Shown here: positions 45,784-54,540 of the stretch, piece by piece
Numbering within the stretch: the first letter of the stretch is position 1
Layout of the letters: every line of letters starts with the position of its first letter
Assembly: GCA_021373135.1 (NCBI GenBank)
Contig: JAJFTH010000003.1
Coordinates: 310,001-374,000, forward strand
DNA: 64,000 nucleotides
From: Bacteroidales bacterium
GTDB taxonomy: Bacteria > Bacteroidota > Bacteroidia > Bacteroidales > UBA1402
Direction of reading: 5' to 3'
The notes under the pieces: generated by a model
The model's input: only the letters and a program-made list of their open reading frames with translations
What the model was told of the DNA's origin: nothing
Databases searched by the model: none
Translations under genes and position numbers: made by a program

Positions 45784-47394
45784 TTATTTCATTTTTTCGA
45801 ACCAAAGCAAGTCATTCAATGAAACCTCGAATTGCTTAGCATCAGGTCCTTTGATAAATAAACCTTTGTTACTTTTCCATTTGCCCTCTGGGAAAATAAC
45901 GGTTCTTTTAAATCCTTTTTCTATCATTGGGGCAACCATAATGTTTTCACCTAACATAAATTGATCTTTACAAGTTTCAAAACCTTTATTTGGAAACGAA
46001 TACTCCATATTACTTACTATAGGTTCACCAGTTTTTGCACTTATTTGTGCTAATCTCATAATTTGAGGGACAAAAGATTGTCTAATTTTTACTGCTTTTT
46101 TTATAGCCTCTAAATGCTCTTTGTCCAGTACTCGCCAAGGTGCTACAGAAAATTGCATCATAGGCATTAATGCCTGACATTGAGCAGAACGTACTATCAA
46201 ATCCTGATCTAATTTACTCCCTGAAATAAATGATGAATAATTACCTCCACCAATCATATCGGGGCATGAAAAAGTATAACCCAACAATGCAGCCGTGGTA
46301 ATGTGCGGAATAAGTTTCTTTAAATCGGACCATGTATGTAATTTATCCCGAAGTCTTTCCACCAAGGGTTCGTTTCCTCTTTTCCACATGGCACGATATT
46401 CATTAATAGAATACTCTAATCCGAATAAGCCCCAAAGTTCGGTATGCTTATTTGCAGAAATATTTTGATAGGCGATAGTGTTATTGGGATAAAATTCAGG
46501 ATCTCCGGCATCAAATTTGAATCCATCTAATCCGTATTCTACTGTCATTTTCTGTAATTGATTTTTGTACCATGCTACAGCATTCGGATTCGAGAAATCC
46601 ATGACAAAACTATATCCATTCCACCAGTTAATCAATGCAGGTGTTTTTGTTTCTTCCCAAGTCTTGTTTATATTCCCCTCGTTACTCATTAGGATAAACT
46701 TATCCTTCAACAATTCTCTCGATTCCTCAGTGTCAGGGCTTATAAACGGAGAGACCCACAATATAACTTTGAACCCCAGGCACTTTAATTCATTAATCAT
46801 TGCTTTCGCATCAGAAAACCGATCTTTTCGGAACTCAAACTTTCCATAATATGGTGCCCAATTGTCATCAATCATCAATACTCCTGCAGGAAATCCGTTA
46901 TTAATAATATCATGTGCATATTTTAATATATCTTTCTGATTTTGATTGTAAACTAGTTCTATCCAAGTATTATATTGGGGACTTTTAAAAAGAAGCGAGT
47001 CAGGAAGTTTTCCTGTGGCGGGAAAGAATCGTCTGGATGCGCCCATATAAGCATCTTTTAAATTACTGCCGCATTTTTCAAGTAAGATGCTATCAGTATA
47101 ATTAGATAAAACGATTTTATCGTTTTTAATCAAAAATGCAAAAGGAGCATTACTCCAAATATATCTTCCTCTAGTTGATAATATTAAGGGTGCGGCTTGA
47201 TTTGTCTTTGTATCACCATTCAAGTTTATAGAATAACCTTCTGAGAAAGGCATCATCTCTCCCTCGTTTACAGCCGCACCATACCACTTTTCTCCTAACC
47301 CTATTGGTATTGTTTTTTTTTTGTTATTTGGTTGCGCAGAAGTAGTACTGTATAACAATATGAAAAACGAACCTACTAAGAAAAAATATCTCAT
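45784..47394 (-). CDS. GH31-family alpha-glycosidase (PUL3)
   Basis: 536 residues from the ATG at 47394, where a signal peptide starts (MRYFFLVGSFFILLYSTTSA). The open frame goes up to 47520, but that extension is not signal-like. GH31 landmarks are MIDDNWAPYYG, WVSPFISPD, the nucleophile Asp295 in GFKFDAGD and the acid/base candidate Asp379 in FSCPDMIGGG. It is shorter than classic alpha-glucosidases because the distal beta domains are reduced. GH31 includes alpha-glucosidases, alpha-xylosidases, alpha-galactosidases and alpha-GalNAcases. The surrounding hexosaminidase-type genes make an amino-sugar substrate possible. Confidence 0.88.
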   Translation of the reverse strand: MRYFFLVGSFFILLYSTTSAQPNNKKKTIPIGLGEKWYGAAVNEGEMMPFSEGYSINLNGDTKTNQAAPLILSTRGRYIWSNAPFAFLIKNDKIVLSNYTDSILLEKCGSNLKDAYMGASRRFFPATGKLPDSLLFKSPQYNTWIELVYNQNQKDILKYAHDIINNGFPAGVLMIDDNWAPYYGKFEFRKDRFSDAKAMINELKCLGFKVILWVSPFISPDTEESRELLKDKFILMSNEGNINKTWEETKTPALINWWNGYSFVMDFSNPNAVAWYKNQLQKMTVEYGLDGFKFDAGDPEFYPNNTIAYQNISANKHTELWGLFGLEYSINEYRAMWKRGNEPLVERLRDKLHTWSDLKKLIPHITTAALLGYTFSCPDMIGGGNYSSFISGSKLDQDLIVRSAQCQALMPMMQFSVAPWRVLDKEHLEAIKKAVKIRQSFVPQIMRLAQISAKTGEPIVSNMEYSFPNKGFETCKDQFMLGENIMVAPMIEKGFKRTVIFPEGKWKSNKGLFIKGPDAKQFEVSLNDLLWFEKMK

Positions 47395-47529
47395 TTTATT
47401 TATGTGTTTTTTGTATTTAAAGTAATTTAAGGAGTGTCTAAAATATAATGTCGCATTTTTCTCCAAAATTGGTAAACACATACGACATATGTGATTATTT
47501 TCGGCTGTATTTAGTATCATTTATTTATA

Positions 47530-49716
47530 TCATTGATTGCTCTGTATCCATTTTTCAACCATTTTTAAATACATCTCTTCAGCCTGTATCATCCAACTTA
47601 AATCTTCTCGCTGGCTGGCTAAATGGAAATACCGATCAGGGATATAATTAGAAGGATAAGACACAAATCGTGTTTGACTATAAACGTTTTGTACATCTGC
47701 CCATGATTGTTCAAATTCTTTTATTGCTATTTTTACTTTTTCGAAACCTAACTTTTGCTGATTCTTTTCAGAAGTATCACATTCCTTTAAAGCCAACAAT
47801 ATTTTGGGAGACTGTATCTGAAGATTATAAAGGACTGATGCTAGTTTCCAATAATATTTGTTTCGTTTGGAAGAATTATAAAGATATGCAAGTCTTTCTG
47901 AGACAGACTTATAATTTTTCATTTCTATCAGAGACCTGTTAAGGCGTTCCTGATATTTTTTACTCCACAAACCTGGCGATTTCAAATCGGGTAATTCAAT
48001 TAGTTTTGTTGAATAATCAAAATCTATTTTCTCTTGTCCCTCCAAAGGTTTTAACCAGTGCTCAAGTTGCACCAAGCTTTGTAGCCTGTTCTCATGGCTA
48101 AAGAGATTTCCATTTTCAAAAAATGCTTCGTACCACAAAATTGAACCGAGGCTTAACTGATTATTAAAGTTCACATAGTCAGGCATTGATAGCCCAAACT
48201 CTTTTTGTAACCATGCAGCATCATATTCATCAAGTGTTCGACCGTTTGGAGACCAAGCATACTCGGCTGAAGCAATAAAACCGCGCCAAAAATTTTCAAA
48301 ATGGGGCGAATTATCATCCCATGCTGTACAAAGTACCCCTTTGACATCTTTGTCTGCTGCAAGTTGAATAAAACTTTTTATCACTGATATACCCTTAGAT
48401 GAATCTCCCTGATCTCTTTTTTCATTCTCAAAAAACATTCCCCCTTCAGCATTTGTTGCTGTGGCTATCATTGCATTTAAACTACGAGTTTTATACCAGT
48501 TGAGTGCATTTATATTTCCTGGTTGTCTTGCCATTGTATAATTCCAACGCATGTAAACACAGTTTTTTGGAAAATCAATCAGAATACTGTCAAGTTTTGG
48601 AACCCTCTTTTCCCATATTTTGGCGGCATCAGTTTTTGTGAATTTATTACTGTATGTACTTTCATATAATCCTGCATACTGTAAAGGCATATCATCCCAA
48701 AATATTGGAATCCGGTTATTTTCTTTTGCAAATTCACATACTTTTTTCAACCAATAAAAATTTAAACTTATCATTCCTTCTTTATCAGCCAAAGGTTTGC
48801 AACGAGGACATAATCCAATATTTCCAATCTCATCCCCTCCAATATGTATATATTTAGAACCTGGTGTTGCTTCAAAAGCATCTCGATACATATCAAATAA
48901 AACTTGGTAAGTACCCTCATCCATAGGACAAAACGCCCACGTATTCCATGGAATCTCACGGAGATTAGCATATTCCTTATGTTTCAAAATATAAGATGCA
49001 TGACCTAAGCCCTGAACAAGTGGTGTAATTTCAATATGTCTTTTCTTGGCGTACCGGGTTAGTGCAGCCATTTCATCAATGCTAATTGATTGTGGAGCTC
49101 CAATCAAAGGTTGACGTTGATAACGCAGTTTATCTTCAAATTCAAATACTACGGCGTTGATTTTATATCTTGCAAGTCGATCAATGCTCTCATAGTAATA
49201 GTTCATGTGGTCGAGGTGATGCTTGACATCGAAATGGACAGCACGATACATAAGAACCGGATAATCAGTAATTTTACAAGCTGGTATTGACTTTTTATTA
49301 TTTTGGGAATCTTCTAGAAGTTGTTCTAGGGATTGACAACCATAAAACAGACCTGTTTCGCTTTTGGAAGAAATAGCAACAGCATCGTCAGAAATTAACA
49401 AAACATATCCTTCTTGATTTTCAGGAGTATTCTCTGTACTGTCGAGTAATAATGTAAGCACATTTTTGCCTAATTTTTCAGATTTTGTTAAACGTGAAAG
49501 GATATTTCCCATTACCGGTTGTTCAAAATCACCAACCATTTTGACGAATTCCAAACTATTTGGTGTTAAACCAACTCCTTTTAGTAAAATTACATTTTTA
49601 GGTTCTGGAATTATACAAAACGGTGAGGGTAATTTCTCATTTTTTTTTATATTTTCGGCATGAAACGAAGATATGAAAAATAAGAAAACTGAAAAGATAT
49701 ACAATCTCGGACTCAT
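47530..49716 (-). CDS. GH20-like beta-N-acetylhexosaminidase (PUL3)
   Basis: 728 residues with a signal peptide (to about 20). A GH20b-like domain (about 35-150) precedes the barrel, with YRAVHFDVKHH, VQGLGHASY and the catalytic pair Asp295-Glu296 in HIGGDEIGN. A long helical C-terminal region follows (about 500-728). It differs strongly in sequence from the GH20 of PUL2. It removes terminal beta-linked GlcNAc or GalNAc. Upstream, in the gap to the LamG gene, lies a perfect 24-nt palindrome that could act as an attenuator. Confidence 0.88.
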   Translation of the reverse strand: MSPRLYIFSVFLFFISSFHAENIKKNEKLPSPFCIIPEPKNVILLKGVGLTPNSLEFVKMVGDFEQPVMGNILSRLTKSEKLGKNVLTLLLDSTENTPENQEGYVLLISDDAVAISSKSETGLFYGCQSLEQLLEDSQNNKKSIPACKITDYPVLMYRAVHFDVKHHLDHMNYYYESIDRLARYKINAVVFEFEDKLRYQRQPLIGAPQSISIDEMAALTRYAKKRHIEITPLVQGLGHASYILKHKEYANLREIPWNTWAFCPMDEGTYQVLFDMYRDAFEATPGSKYIHIGGDEIGNIGLCPRCKPLADKEGMISLNFYWLKKVCEFAKENNRIPIFWDDMPLQYAGLYESTYSNKFTKTDAAKIWEKRVPKLDSILIDFPKNCVYMRWNYTMARQPGNINALNWYKTRSLNAMIATATNAEGGMFFENEKRDQGDSSKGISVIKSFIQLAADKDVKGVLCTAWDDNSPHFENFWRGFIASAEYAWSPNGRTLDEYDAAWLQKEFGLSMPDYVNFNNQLSLGSILWYEAFFENGNLFSHENRLQSLVQLEHWLKPLEGQEKIDFDYSTKLIELPDLKSPGLWSKKYQERLNRSLIEMKNYKSVSERLAYLYNSSKRNKYYWKLASVLYNLQIQSPKILLALKECDTSEKNQQKLGFEKVKIAIKEFEQSWADVQNVYSQTRFVSYPSNYIPDRYFHLASQREDLSWMIQAEEMYLKMVEKWIQSNQ

Positions 49717-49772
49717 AAATAAGAAATTTGTTGATTAAAATGGATCTTCTAAATTACACCTTGGGGAAAAGA

Positions 49773-49796
49773 CAAGATCCCCATATGGGGATCTTG
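49773..49796 (-). terminator. 24-nt palindrome, possible attenuator in PUL3
   Basis: A perfect palindrome (CAAGATCCCCAT and its complement) between the LamG gene stop at 49831 and the GH20 start at 49716. On the - strand it is followed by TCTTTT. It could form a hairpin that reduces read-through from the sus genes into the downstream glycosidase genes. Confidence 0.5.
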
Positions 49797-49830
49797 ATAA
49801 TATTTATAAGCTAAAAAGATGTAGATTCAT

Positions 49831-50883
49831 TTACTTGATGAATTTTTCACAAGTATTATTTCCAACTTGGATAGTGTAGAATCCTTTTGGTAACATACTA
49901 ATATCAACAACTTGATTACCAGTAATATTCTCATTCAAGCATAAACTCCCATTTATTGAGTATATCTTAATATTAATAAAAGAGTCGGTATTAATTAGTA
50001 AAGAGTTTCCATTGTTTGTGATTTTTGCATTTAAATTCGTATTTTGAATATCGATTAAAGCCGTTGTACCTTCAGCATGTATTGGACACCCACTATTATC
50101 AGCCCATTCAACTCCTTTATCTCCAATATCATTAATATCAACGATTGTCCCTTTATTACGTGTAGAGTGCATCAAATTGTTAAGAACTAACCCCGTGCCT
50201 TCTTGCATAGTCCAGTTTAAAAATAAGTCTACTTTCTTAATGGTAAAGTAGACATCTTTATTCGATAAAATTTCAGCAGGAGTTAATGCTTTTGTCCATA
50301 TTCGAAAATCAGCAACCATTCCTTGAAACTGTTCATCCACATCCCAATTTGGATTCATGCCTAAGACTAAATCTCCAGTTCCTTTTGCAATTGATCCCAT
50401 GAAGTCTTGATTTACAATTTCTACTCCATTTTTATAAACTTTAAGATTTTGGGCATTAATTACAAATGCATAATGTGTCCATTCTCCCTTAACGGTTTGC
50501 ATATTTATCCATTTTACATCTACACCTCCGTCTCCTACACAAAAAGTTGTTCGTGCCCAACCACCTGGTTGAAGTTTTATTTCAAATCCACCGGCTTTGT
50601 TAGGATCAGTAGGATCTCCAACATAATTAGATTTTGTTGTATAGAGCACACCACCCTGTGCATCAGCAGTTTCACTTACTTTTACCCACATTTCAATAGT
50701 CTGAATAGTGCTGAAAATAGGATCAAAATATGGATTACCTAATTGTTGAAGAATAACCTTAGTTTGCCTGATGTTGCGATCATGAATAAAATTCACTGCT
50801 TTAATGTTCTCTGCTGATAAATGTGTTGAAAAACATAGAAAAAGCAAAAAAGCCATTTTAATTAAATTTGTAGTTGATTTCAT
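49831..50883 (-). CDS. LamG/concanavalin A-like lectin with T9SS tail (PUL3)
   Basis: 350 residues with a signal peptide (to about 24). Residues about 45-225 form a LamG-like jelly roll (IEMWVKVSETADAQGG, WTHYAFVINAQNLKVYKNG, GMVADFRIWTKALTPAEI). The C-terminal 70 residues are a T9SS type A-like domain (INIKIYSINGSLCLNENI, GFYTIQVGN, KFIK). It probably binds glycan at the cell surface in the slot where other PULs carry SusE/F. It lies 20 bp after the GH123-like gene. Binding function is inferred from fold and place. Confidence 0.85.
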   Translation of the reverse strand: MKSTTNLIKMAFLLFLCFSTHLSAENIKAVNFIHDRNIRQTKVILQQLGNPYFDPIFSTIQTIEMWVKVSETADAQGGVLYTTKSNYVGDPTDPNKAGGFEIKLQPGGWARTTFCVGDGGVDVKWINMQTVKGEWTHYAFVINAQNLKVYKNGVEIVNQDFMGSIAKGTGDLVLGMNPNWDVDEQFQGMVADFRIWTKALTPAEILSNKDVYFTIKKVDLFLNWTMQEGTGLVLNNLMHSTRNKGTIVDINDIGDKGVEWADNSGCPIHAEGTTALIDIQNTNLNAKITNNGNSLLINTDSFINIKIYSINGSLCLNENITGNQVVDISMLPKGFYTIQVGNNTCEKFIK

Positions 50884-50903
50884 AATTGATAAAAATAAGA
50901 TTA

Positions 50904-52955
50904 TTAAATTTTAATAAATTGGTTAGAAAATACACGATTATTTATTTCAAAACTAATAATATAATTGCCACTATTAAGGAAAGTGATATCCAATTTCTCA
51001 TCAGTATTATTTATTATGGATTTTTTAATTATTATACCATTGAGATCTGTTATTTTGTAAGCAATAGGAAGTTTCCCTTGATACCTTACATAAAGTTCAT
51101 TTTTAGATGGATTAGGGTAAATTTTCAATAGATTATCATTTATTATGTCAATAATATCGGTAACAACAGGAGTTGTACTAATTGAAACTTCATCTAAAAC
51201 TTTTTTAGCATCGTTTACTAATCCAGTTATATTGTTGTTATTATCCTTTGAGACTTCATTGTAAGTAAAATTATTTATTACTGTATTTAATTTTGCAATA
51301 TTGGAATTTGCAGTTGGAGTATTCAATTGTTTCAGCCTATCCATAATCACATTTAATTTTTCATAATCTTGAATACCCTCACGTAACCGGGACATTCGAA
51401 CAGAATTGCGTGGACCAGGATACATAAAAAACTGATCACCAGCCGGTGCTGAAGAACATCGAGTGTCTTTCAATGGATTGATTTTCCATATATTATATGC
51501 CCAACGTAAAAAACCTGTATATCCTTGTGAATAGGCAAACCAACCGACCATTGTACTCTCAGCAGGTTTTGAAAATGTAAATTGATTTGGGTGCTCCGGC
51601 CAGGCACAGCTTGTATAAAAAGTTGTCTGCTTTCCTTGTAGTGTTCTCTGTTTTATATTTTCAAATGTTGTAGGGTAAGAAACTAATATCGATAAATCAT
51701 AAATATCATTTTGTAAAGATGAATTATATTGACCAGCCAATGCAATCTTAAAATCGGGTGTAGTAGCTTTTATGAAGTCAATAACCCCTTTCATTATTGG
51801 TTCTAATTTTTCGTCCATTGCGATTGCAGTTTTTTCATACCATCCTTTTTCGACAAGATGTTTCTTAAAATCGATTAAGAATGGTTTCCAAAAATCAGAA
51901 TACTCTTGTGTACCAGGCTGAGGCTGTATAGATACAAATGTTCCTGTAATCTCATCAAAATAGCGTGTTGCTCCCCATGGATACATTGAATAACAATTAA
52001 TCTGTTTGTCAATACCTATAGAGAACATCATTTCTACAAATTTATCGAACACAGTATAGTCATACTCCCAAGTACCATTGATCTTTTTTTTCCAGCCAAT
52101 CATAGGCTCGTACCAATCGTCAAAACTTTGTCCACCATAATTAATTACAGCTGTACTTATTTTTTGCCCAGCATCTGCCAATACTTTATAATATTCTTTC
52201 ATTATCTGAAAATGTTGGTCACTCCATAAATCTACTTTGTGATAACGTTTTATAGAAACACAATTTTGCCACAAATCTAAATGGAACTTCCAATTTTTAC
52301 TTTCGGGAATCACATGACCAAGAACATTCACTTTTAAGGGCAAAGACTTGCTTTCACCTGACCCTGTATTAACCGTAATCTGAGTTTGATATTCACCGAC
52401 TTCTGCATCTCGAGGTATCTCAACAGTAACCCAAACTGGACGACAAGTTTTTGCCGTAATATTCATCTCTTTTATGTAATCAATGATATCTGGTACTAAA
52501 ATACTATTTGAAGGAATATGAGGTAACCTTGATGCACATGCGTAGACAACGCCCGGAGTTATTGTAAATTTATCAGATAGTGTATACCGTACAAAATTTG
52601 CTGTTATATTTGCTGCAGGTATTGTTGCAGTTTTACTTTTTAAATCACTCACTTGTAAATTTACGCCTGATAAATCGGAACTTGAATATATTAAAAATTG
52701 AAAGTTTACTTTTTCACCTCTCCATACTGTTTTATTCTGAGTGGTTGTAACTAGTGAAGGACAATTACCTTTCTTGTATAATACGTCTATAGAACCCCAT
52801 GATATCTGTAAACCACCAGGAACTCCATTCCATTGTGCTTGATCATATGTTTCAGGATCATTCGATTCAACAAAGTCAGCAAGTTCGTATGCATTTATTT
52901 GAGCAAAGCACGTATAGTTAACTGCTAAAAATATAAAAATAATTAGTTTTTTCAT
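50904..52955 (-). CDS. GH123-type glycosidase (DUF4091) with T9SS tail (PUL3)
   Basis: 683 residues with a signal peptide (to about 18). An N-terminal beta domain (to about 215) has VWVTVEIPRDAEVGEYQTQI. The TIM barrel has FHLDLWQN and the adjacent acidic pair Asp381-Glu382 in AMDEKLEP. The pair fits the substrate-assisted mechanism of GH123 beta-N-acetylgalactosaminidases. After the catalytic domain (ARLREGIQDYEKL in sense at about 515) a T9SS type A domain follows from about 610 (LKIYPNPSKNELYV). It is the first enzyme gene after susD, suggesting that surface removal of beta-GalNAc is central to PUL3. Confidence 0.87.
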   Translation of the reverse strand: MKKLIIFIFLAVNYTCFAQINAYELADFVESNDPETYDQAQWNGVPGGLQISWGSIDVLYKKGNCPSLVTTTQNKTVWRGEKVNFQFLIYSSSDLSGVNLQVSDLKSKTATIPAANITANFVRYTLSDKFTITPGVVYACASRLPHIPSNSILVPDIIDYIKEMNITAKTCRPVWVTVEIPRDAEVGEYQTQITVNTGSGESKSLPLKVNVLGHVIPESKNWKFHLDLWQNCVSIKRYHKVDLWSDQHFQIMKEYYKVLADAGQKISTAVINYGGQSFDDWYEPMIGWKKKINGTWEYDYTVFDKFVEMMFSIGIDKQINCYSMYPWGATRYFDEITGTFVSIQPQPGTQEYSDFWKPFLIDFKKHLVEKGWYEKTAIAMDEKLEPIMKGVIDFIKATTPDFKIALAGQYNSSLQNDIYDLSILVSYPTTFENIKQRTLQGKQTTFYTSCAWPEHPNQFTFSKPAESTMVGWFAYSQGYTGFLRWAYNIWKINPLKDTRCSSAPAGDQFFMYPGPRNSVRMSRLREGIQDYEKLNVIMDRLKQLNTPTANSNIAKLNTVINNFTYNEVSKDNNNNITGLVNDAKKVLDEVSISTTPVVTDIIDIINDNLLKIYPNPSKNELYVRYQGKLPIAYKITDLNGIIIKKSIINNTDEKLDITFLNSGNYIISFEINNRVFSNQFIKI

Positions 52956-52976
52956 TTAGACATTTTTAATATATTT

Positions 52977-54518
52977 TTAATATCCAGGGTTTTGATCAAT
53001 TTTAAGATCATAAATTGTTTGTTGTGGAATTGGATATAGGCAATGATGTATATCAGCCACTTTTTTCCCTCTTAATTGAGCATTTGAAATAAATATACCC
53101 CATCGAATTAAATCAGATCTTCTTTTTCCCTCCCAAATGAGCTCCCAAGTTCGCTCTTTAAATAAATGATCTCTAAATTCATCTTTCATTTGTAAATTAT
53201 CTACAATAGCTTTTTGAGGTGAGCCTTCATAATTATCGAATGCGCGATTACGCACTATATTCAATAAATCTTTAGCCGTAGGGCTACCTCCTCCGCTTGG
53301 GCCATAAAGCTCATTTTTCGCCTCAGCCCTAAGTAAAATAACATCTGCATATCTATAAATAACATATTCCGAGGCACTATTTGTTCCGTCAGTTTTAGAA
53401 TTTTCCGGATATTTATAAGGAATTGCACCTTGACTAAATTCACCTGTTCGACCTGTTACCACAACATCTTTTGTATTTAAATACTCTATAAGATTTGTCT
53501 GTCTTCTTTTATCACTGGGATCAAATGAATCATAGATAGTCCATGGTGTACGATCTCCACCCCAACCTGTTGTTGGAATACCTTGTCTTGATTTATAATC
53601 TGTTGGAAGCGCATGAGCCAAGGCATTATTTCCCATTACCGGAATTGGGAAACTTGGAAGAGAAAAAATTATTTCTTTATTGTGTTGATTACTTGGCGAC
53701 CAAATATCTTTAAATTCGGGTTGAAGTTTATAATAATTTAAATCCATAATTTGAGTAGCAGTATGTTCTGCTTTTCTGAACCAATCATCGCAATTTCCAA
53801 TATTATTTGTACGGCAATATCCACCCTCATGCATATAAAGTTGTAATAAAACCATCATAGCTGTACCTTTTGTCACATGCCCATATTCACTAACTCCCCA
53901 GTCAACTTTTAAATAGCCAGAATCTATAACAGATTTTAGTTCATTTTCAAGAAAACTAACATACCAATCTCTAGTTGGCCTTTTAATATTGATGTTTAAA
54001 GTATTTGTTGGATTTAAAATATCTTCTCGTTTTACAACAACAGGGACAGTTCCATATAAATCAAAAAGGTCATACATCCAGAGAGCTCTTACTGTACGCA
54101 ACTCGTCAATATATCTGTTTTTTAGCTCTACTGCGATTTTAGCATCTTTAATGCGTTCAATAAGAGATGTGGCTTTAGTTACTGCAGGAACAAAAAAATT
54201 AAATATTTCGGTAACCCAATAATCCGTGGGTTTCCACATAAAATCGGTGTGTTGTTTTCTATTCCATGTGCTAGCGAATTCGTCAGTTGGGATTTCCTGA
54301 AGTGTCATCAATGAACCCCATGATGTTTTATATCTTCCCCATTCTGTCGCTCCTCTAAATTCTGAATATACACCTGTTACGGCTGTTTTCATATCAGTCT
54401 CATTATTCAAAAAGTTTTCTGGGGTTATTTGATCAAAAAGCTGAGGTTCTAGGTTTCCTTCACAAGATACAACTGAAAAGAAAACAGGTATCATTAAGCA
54501 TTTAATTAACTTTTTCAT
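52977..54518 (-). CDS. SusD/RagB glycan-binding lipoprotein (PUL3)
   Basis: 513 residues with lipobox VVSCEGN (Cys19). Family landmarks: LRTVRALWMYDLFDLYGTVPVV, GTAMMVLLQLYMHEGGY, YRYADVILLRAEAKNELY, LNIVRNRAF and LFKERTWELIWEGKRRSDLIRWG, ending in LYPIPQQTI and NPGY. It lies 22 bp after susC. Family assignment is secure, ligand unknown. Confidence 0.95.
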   Translation of the reverse strand: MKKLIKCLMIPVFFSVVSCEGNLEPQLFDQITPENFLNNETDMKTAVTGVYSEFRGATEWGRYKTSWGSLMTLQEIPTDEFASTWNRKQHTDFMWKPTDYWVTEIFNFFVPAVTKATSLIERIKDAKIAVELKNRYIDELRTVRALWMYDLFDLYGTVPVVVKREDILNPTNTLNINIKRPTRDWYVSFLENELKSVIDSGYLKVDWGVSEYGHVTKGTAMMVLLQLYMHEGGYCRTNNIGNCDDWFRKAEHTATQIMDLNYYKLQPEFKDIWSPSNQHNKEIIFSLPSFPIPVMGNNALAHALPTDYKSRQGIPTTGWGGDRTPWTIYDSFDPSDKRRQTNLIEYLNTKDVVVTGRTGEFSQGAIPYKYPENSKTDGTNSASEYVIYRYADVILLRAEAKNELYGPSGGGSPTAKDLLNIVRNRAFDNYEGSPQKAIVDNLQMKDEFRDHLFKERTWELIWEGKRRSDLIRWGIFISNAQLRGKKVADIHHCLYPIPQQTIYDLKIDQNPGY

Positions 54519-54540
54519 TTTACCGTTTTAATAAATTTCA

